Source of the DNA: Trissonchulus latispiculum
Taxonomy: Eukaryota; Nematoda; Enoplea; Enoplida; Ironidae
Length of the DNA: 64,000 bases
Assembly: GCA_030248195.1 (NCBI GenBank)
Contig: JASAND010030600.1
Span: 62,001-126,000, forward strand
Direction of reading: 5' to 3'
Made by a program: the position numbers and the translations under genes. Numbering within the stretch: the first letter of the stretch is position 1; each line of letters starts with the position of its first letter. Below, piece by piece: positions 61,201-64,000 of this stretch. The notes beneath the pieces are model-generated. The model was given only the letters and a program-made list of their open reading frames with translations, was not told where the DNA came from and did no database searches.

Positions 61201-64000
61201 CACTTAGAATGATTATACACTCAATAACTTCGGTGATCAGATAACATAACGACACAACAAACAGAGTTTGCAATCAGCACTAGACGAATTGATCATCAAC
61301 AAAACAGGTTAGAAAGAAAATTTTAAAGGCTCTTTTTGTAACGTGATGGAATTGCTGTAGGTAAGTAAGAATTATAGTAAGTTCCTGCATTTTAATTATG
61401 TTGCTAATTTTTCTTTTAACTTGCTATTTGTCCTTAATTTAGGCCAGAGAGTCGGGATGGGTTCATCGTTATTCATTGCCTCAGGTTTCGATACAACAGA
61501 AGTATCATTTCACCTGTCGACCTCAGAGGATGGCTCTTAACTGTGCTGATAAGTAGGATACTCTTATCAGTTTTCTGAAAATTAGTAAAACAGAAAAGTC
61601 TCCACAAGTTATAAGCTTTTCTTGCTACAGCAACAACAAAATGGAATTCTGTGATATTCTTTATGCTTTGGATGCAGAATATGGAATTTAATGGAAGATT
61701 GGTTCAACCTAAGATATTTGAAAGCACCAGCACATAGCGGAACGTTAAGTGTCAACGTCATAAGATTCTGCAGTCTTCAATTCTTAAAACATTAATCAAC
61801 CTGCACAAAGAATTTATTGAAACTTTAATTACTCCAAACTATTAATTGTCGAAGGATCTAAATTTGCTAGAATTATGCTGCTGTCATGCTTAGACGAGTG
61901 GCGGCCATCAGTCAGGGCGGATGTATCAGCCTGTTCGATTTGGAGGGAACTGGTAAACCGGTGGAAGGATTTGAGCGAAAGGATATCTGGGATATTAAAT
62001 GGGATGAGGTAGTAACAAGAGTACATAATAATAAGAGTATGACTAGCGTCACACTCTTGCAATGAAGGCAAAAACTATGGTAAGCGCTACCGGCTACCCC
62101 ACATAAATTGACCTCCTCTTACACCGCCCCTGTATCGGTACGGGGTTCAAACGGGGGCCGCTCACTCCTTTGCATGACTGTACGTTGAAATTAACAGGAG
62201 TTCAATTTGGGGAAGAGGCACGAGCGTGCATATTCAACACATGAATGTACAAAATATATCGCTTATATAAAATAATATATATAAATATATAATATACATA
62301 TATAGCGAGTGAGCAAGAACTAAGTATCCATATAGGGGCGGTGAGAGAGGGGGTCATTTTGTGGGAGGCCGTTAGCGCGCATCGCATAGTTTTTGCCTTC
62401 ACTGCTTAGAGTGTGACGCTTGTCACACTCTTATCATTATGCACTCTTGGTAGTAATAACAAATTTGAAAAGTAGCTGTAATTACGTAGGCTGTAATTAT
62501 TAAAAAACTTTTAAGCTACTGTAATTATTGGGAAAGTAGCTAATAGAACAAACCTGAGATGTTATAATTAATTACTTGTTTAGAGCTTTAGTACCAACTT
62601 TTCATGCTGCTAATTTATAGAAGCGTATCTGTTGTGTACTCATATCTGCTAAACCTAACAGCAATTACTTGTTTTCGTTGACAGCGAAGCTGTATTGTAG
62701 CTTTTAGCTAATGTCAAGGCTTGTTAGACTCTGTAACTGAAAATAGCTCTTTCGGTTAAGATGATTCTTCACGACGTGTGTTCTAAAAAAATGAAGAGGT
62801 TGTTCATTCAGCTCAGTTAATCCAAACATCAGAATTCTTTTTTTATGTTTAATCGACCAATTTGTACTCATTACTCCAACCCAATTTCTGGAAGGGAAAT
62901 GTAGCAAGGAAATCATCGGTTTTTATCAAATGTGTTCACAAATATAAAAATACTAGACGGATTATGCTGTACTTTGTTACAATGAACGACGATGGTTTGG
63001 ATCCAAACAAAATCTTGTATGAAATCAGTGGCAGTTTTCTTATGGCTTTAGGATAGCGAAAATCTGCTGGCAATCATGGAAAAGACAAGACTATATGTTT
63101 TGCGGGGAATTGATGCAGAGGTATTGTTTAATTTGATTTTTCAGAAACGTCCACTATTATCATTTTGTTTCGAAGTTTAGACAGATTCAAAAGTCTTTGT
63201 CGAATAGTTTTCGTCAGATTCAAAAGTCGAATAGTTTTCTTTTCGTCGTCTTTTAAAACCGCATTCGACGAAAAGAGCGATTGTTGAACGGACCCCAACC
63301 CAATGGACTGTCTGTAGGCTGACTAATATACTAATATTAGTAAAGAAAATAACACATCCAGCTTGGAATTTTTGTGACTTCTTAGACCATGCAATTTGTG
63401 ATCCACATTTTAGGAGCCCATAGTGACCAGCGGCTACATTTGTCAGTTCAAGGATTTGACTGTTCGAACTGCTCTTCTGGATGACTTGGTGTCTTCTCCA
63501 GAACATCCTAAAAAGGATATGGTCGTTGATGTGGAGATAAAGGTTAATTTAGTTTGTTTCGAATCTGGGATAATTGATTTATATTTATTATTTTCATGGC
63601 AACTATGAAACTTGTACAAAACAACTACACATCAAAAGATGCAGCTTCCAAAAACTGCGCAAAATTAGTTTAAATCAAATGAAATGCATTAGCTTAGCCA
63701 GAACTTCTTTGTCATATTTGTGTGACAAACGTAATACAGTTAACTGTTCTTATTGGGACGCAATATATTTCAATTCCAGTTAGAATGGTAGAGTTATTAG
63801 CCCTGCCAATCGTAAGGTACAAGAGGTTGTTTGTTCAAATCCCGATGGAGGGCCATTAGTAATTCAGGTTTTCGGTGGTGCATGGCTTTCAGTTCTTTGA
63901 TTTCGTGCATATCTTTGACTTTTGTTCATGCACTGTTGTAGTCTCTACGCGATGCAAAAGTATTGCTGGAAAAAATGAGCCTACAAGAAGCGGCAAAGTT
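31899..64000 (+). CDS. WDR35: WDR35 / IFT121, intraflagellar transport A subunit (5' exon missing, 3' truncated)
   Basis: Eighteen exons on the plus strand encode about 616 residues that follow vertebrate WDR35 from shortly after its N-terminus through both WD40 propellers to the start of the helical TPR region. Recognisable landmarks include [90 protein letters not shown] and SSPEHPKKD. All GT/AG junction phases agree. The protein belongs to the IFT-A complex that drives retrograde transport and membrane-protein entry in cilia. The first exon (about 50 residues) was not found in the window, and the last exon is cut at 64000. One exon (32980-33071) carries a one-base frameshift. Introns of 9.9 and 11.9 kb house two other genes. 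The second propeller and C-terminus continue outside. Confidence 0.93.
33739..33845 (+). repeat. G/C-rich dispersed repeat, copy 1 (pair with 58495)
   Basis: CCATACGTGTGCTTG, a G run, GGTTTCACCCC, CCTGGA-CTCACCCCCC and CAGAATCCGGATTTTT occur in the same order at 58495-58620. The G run and the C run can pair as a hairpin. It lies in a WDR35 intron. Confidence 0.65.
34185..34275 (-). repeat. tRNA-derived SINE fragment
   Basis: On the minus strand it reads TAGCTCAGGTGGCAGAGCG (A box) and GTGGGTTCGAATCTC (B box), then CTGGAGGCCCGAATTTTTTG. The same body follows the tRNA-like head at 37385. No matching acceptor stem, so not a working tRNA gene. Confidence 0.65.
35457..36472. mobile_element. TTAA-flanked element, 1.0 kb
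   Basis: The left end TTAAGGTGCTGGTATCCTTT and the complement of the right end, TTAAGGTGCTGGTTTCCTTT, differ at one base. TTAA is at both termini. The inside has no transposase-like ORF; inverted-repeat similarity is limited to about 20 bp. Best preserved ends among the TTAA elements here. Confidence 0.75.
36855..37370 (-). repeat. Reversed copy of the right half of the element at 14532
   Basis: Read on the minus strand, it follows 15225-15715: GGCTATATTT region, then CAATATCTCTTA, ACAAATTTGTCTTG-like sequence, GGTATATTATA, GAGCGAAATCGGT and AAATTTGGTACCCGGCGACC. The terminal part is expanded into GGGAGGGGGTCGCC repeats at 36858-36910. Truncated on its other side near a SINE. Confidence 0.7.
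37385..37530 (+). repeat. tRNA-derived SINE with CTT tail
   Basis: Head AGTTGGCAGAGCGTTTGCCT, B-box-like TCGTGGATTTGAGTCCCACC, hairpin body GGAGGTCCGAATTTTTCGGA, then TTCGGTGGTGCATGGTTTTC and a CTT-repeat tail. The A box is degenerate. Same body as the copy at 63795. Confidence 0.7.
38536..38660 (+). repeat. tRNA-like SINE head with CTT-rich tail
   Basis: GCCTCCGTAGCTCAGCTGGC contains a good A box and GCCGTGGGTTCAAGACC a good B box. The anticodon arm is plausible, but the acceptor and T stems do not pair and a CTTCTT tail follows. I call it a SINE rather than a tRNA gene. Confidence 0.6.
40270..42181 (+). CDS. Platelet-activating-factor acetylhydrolase (cytosolic type II-like)
   Basis: Two exons, 40270-40654 and 41337-42181, join in phase (GTAAGT donor, TTACAG acceptor) to give 409 residues, close to the family's usual 390-440. 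The first ATG in frame is at 40270. The alpha/beta-hydrolase features are all present: [12 protein letters not shown] before the oxyanion region, VEHGDGSS, nucleophile elbow GHSLGG (Ser246), Asp270 in ILDGAM and His328 in GTTHVSY, the spacing known for this family. The enzyme removes the sn-2 acetyl or short oxidised acyl group from phospholipids. No signal peptide is visible, which favours the cytosolic branch. The gene is nested in a WDR35 intron, same strand. AATAAA at 42608 is a candidate polyadenylation signal. Confidence 0.9.
42182..42930. other. 3' flank of the PAF acetylhydrolase gene
   Basis: No coding content. It includes the candidate polyadenylation signal at 42608. Confidence 0.35.
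42937..43017. repeat. GGCCGG-rich repeat
   Basis: Units GGCCGGCTAAACCGGACCGG and CTTGGCCGGCCGTTGGC resemble the hAT-like end at 23926-24060. No second end seen. Confidence 0.4.
43018..44590. other. Intronic sequence with no recognised feature
   Basis: No supported gene or element. A 169-codon frame at 44341 runs into the WDR35 exon by chance of the open intron and is not a gene. Confidence 0.3.
44597..46911 (+). CDS. WDR35: WDR35 exons, end of first and start of second propeller
   Basis: Exons are 44597-44742, 45454-45579, 46021-46113, 46310-46405 and 46712-46911, phases 1, 0, 0, 0 and 0 at their starts. They encode [47 protein letters not shown] and [12 protein letters not shown], each in the order known for WDR35. 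The last exon ends in CG before GTACAG, and the next exon, almost 12 kb away, supplies the A of the Arg codon. No interruption is seen. A GT microsatellite lies in the intron after 46113. Confidence 0.92.
46182..46219 (+). repeat. GT dinucleotide microsatellite
   Basis: About 19 uninterrupted GT units in a WDR35 intron, 69 bases after a splice donor. Confidence 0.95.
47728..51560 (-). CDS. SLC22-family organic ion transporter, 12-TM MFS
   Basis: Seven minus-strand exons (51560-51229, 51026-50890, 50711-50526, 50113-49902, 49504-49401, 48921-48740, 48293-47728) join in phase to 1719 nt, 572 residues plus stop, the usual SLC22 length. The first membrane helix ([19 protein letters not shown]) is followed by a large extracellular loop with several Cys and N-glycosylation sites (NDT, NGT, NCT). 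Then come the family signature [16 protein letters not shown] motif [39 protein letters not shown] and the C-terminal [15 protein letters not shown]. It should carry organic cations, carnitine or anions across the plasma membrane; the substrate cannot be read from sequence. The N-terminus before the first helix is short, and an AG at about 51571 could mark an extra upstream exon. Nested antisense in WDR35. Confidence 0.9.
49040..49150 (+). repeat. Degenerate tRNA-derived SINE
   Basis: GCAGAAGACCGCGGGGGTTTGAGTTCCACC resembles the B-box half of the SINE at 37385. The A box is eroded. It lies in a SLC22 intron. Confidence 0.4.
50425..50510 (-). repeat. tRNA-like fragment (SINE head)
   Basis: Minus strand GTTCGGCTTGTAACCGAAAG gives an anticodon-arm-like stem and TGGTGGTTCAACATCTCG a B-box-like segment. 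The A-box half is poor, so no functional tRNA is called. Confidence 0.4.
51801..51999. mobile_element. Foldback MITE with 7-bp target duplication, 199 bp
   Basis: Almost the entire element is a palindrome: arms of about 95 bp starting CAAGAGTACATAATAGAATA and ending with the complement at 51999, with loop CCGCCGAAAGTC. ATAGCTC flanks both sides (51794-51800 and 52000-52006). The terminal CAAGAG and the 7-bp duplication are shared with the element at 62016. Confidence 0.88.
52007..55640. other. Intronic stretch without recognised genes
   Basis: No ORF with family features. A block near 53707-53740 (CTAAAAAGGAGCATTATCCC) matches 16718-16745 (CTAAAAGGAGCATCATCCC), so a small dispersed repeat is present at both. 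Confidence 0.35.
55652..56106. repeat. MITE-like unit with AGCTGGGTTTA ends
   Basis: AGCTGGGTTTATTTTAG occurs at about 55653 and again at 55740, and a related inverted sequence, TAAAGTAAACCCAGGC, closes at about 56105. The interior is rich in GTGGGG and CCCCCAC blocks. Ends match imperfectly and no target duplication is clear. Confidence 0.4.
56107..58494. other. Intronic stretch; GTGGACA-type short repeats
   Basis: No supported gene. Degenerate GTGGACA/GTGGACGTGGACA units lie at about 57240-57315. Confidence 0.35.
58495..58620 (+). repeat. G/C-rich dispersed repeat, copy 2
   Basis: Same order of blocks as 33739-33845, with longer G and C runs. It lies about 150 bp before a WDR35 exon. Confidence 0.65.
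58776..64000 (+). CDS. WDR35: WDR35 exons, second propeller and start of TPR region (partial)
   Basis: Exons are 58776-58842, 60596-60649, 61443-61552, 61894-62008, 63052-63120, 63414-63542 and 63942-64000 (cut by the window). They encode [86 protein letters not shown] and [12 protein letters not shown]. The exon ending at 62008 has a foldback element inserted seven bases into its intron. All phases are consistent. Confidence 0.9.
62016..62449. mobile_element. Foldback MITE at a WDR35 splice donor, 434 bp
   Basis: Arms CAAGAGTACATAATAATAAG and, at the right, the complement ending CACTCTTG; a second inverted block GAAGGCAAAAACTATG / CATAGTTTTTGCCTTC lies further in. GTAGTAA flanks both sides (62009-62015 and 62450-62456). 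The left duplication starts at the first intron base after the exon ending at 62008. Same terminal family as 51801-51999 but with a longer interior. Confidence 0.88.
63795..63905 (+). repeat. tRNA-derived SINE, degenerate head
   Basis: B-box-like TTGTTCAAATCCCGATGGAG followed by the shared body TTCGGTGGTGCATGGCTTTC. It lies 37 bp before a WDR35 exon acceptor. Confidence 0.6.

Noticed and set aside
1..64000. CRISPR arrays, bacterial operons or a prokaryotic defence system
   Set aside because: The window is intron-rich metazoan DNA; no spacer arrays or polycistronic gene runs are present.

Overview
The window is metazoan nuclear DNA from an invertebrate whose species I cannot name. It is AT-rich, has kilobase-scale introns with GT/AG junctions, and is dense in transposable elements. 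It carries an intraflagellar-transport gene, so the animal builds cilia. Bacterial features such as operons, ribosome binding sites and CRISPR arrays are absent.

Four host genes can be supported. (1) At 11500-14297 (+) a two-exon gene encodes an ankyrin-repeat protein of about 628 residues with an unrecognised helical N-terminal half. (2) From 31899 to beyond the right edge (+) lies WDR35/IFT121, with 18 exons traced by reading-frame phase and family motifs; its first exon was not found. (3) At 40270-42181 (+) a two-exon cytosolic-type platelet-activating-factor acetylhydrolase sits inside a 9.9-kb WDR35 intron. (4) At 47728-51560 (-) a seven-exon, 572-residue SLC22 organic-ion transporter sits on the opposite strand inside an 11.9-kb WDR35 intron.

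Layout from left to right: 1-3332 (-) is the gag end and start of the next ORF of an LTR-type retroelement, with gag broken across three frames. 4832-10066 holds a TTAA-flanked element, tandem duplications and a hAT-like element. The ankyrin gene follows, with a foldback element in its intron. 14532-31765 is a mobile-element graveyard: TTAA-flanked elements, a three-copy dispersed repeat, CCGGGTCA arrays, a 1.4-kb Ginger element that still encodes a PHD-finger protein, and a complete hAT-type element inserted in an older TTAA element. WDR35 and its nested genes occupy the rest, with tRNA-derived SINEs and two members of a foldback family that makes 7-bp target duplications.

The most notable observations are: the shortened Ginger element, which lost its integrase core but keeps an intact PHD plus C-terminal Cys-cluster ORF between about 305-bp terminal inverted repeats packed with one 8-bp motif; a foldback element whose 7-bp target duplication is the first seven bases of a WDR35 intron, so the 5' splice site is duplicated; a single-base frameshift in an otherwise well conserved WDR35 exon; and a Cys-rich domain after gag in the retroelement. 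The splice models come from reading the sequence, not from transcripts.
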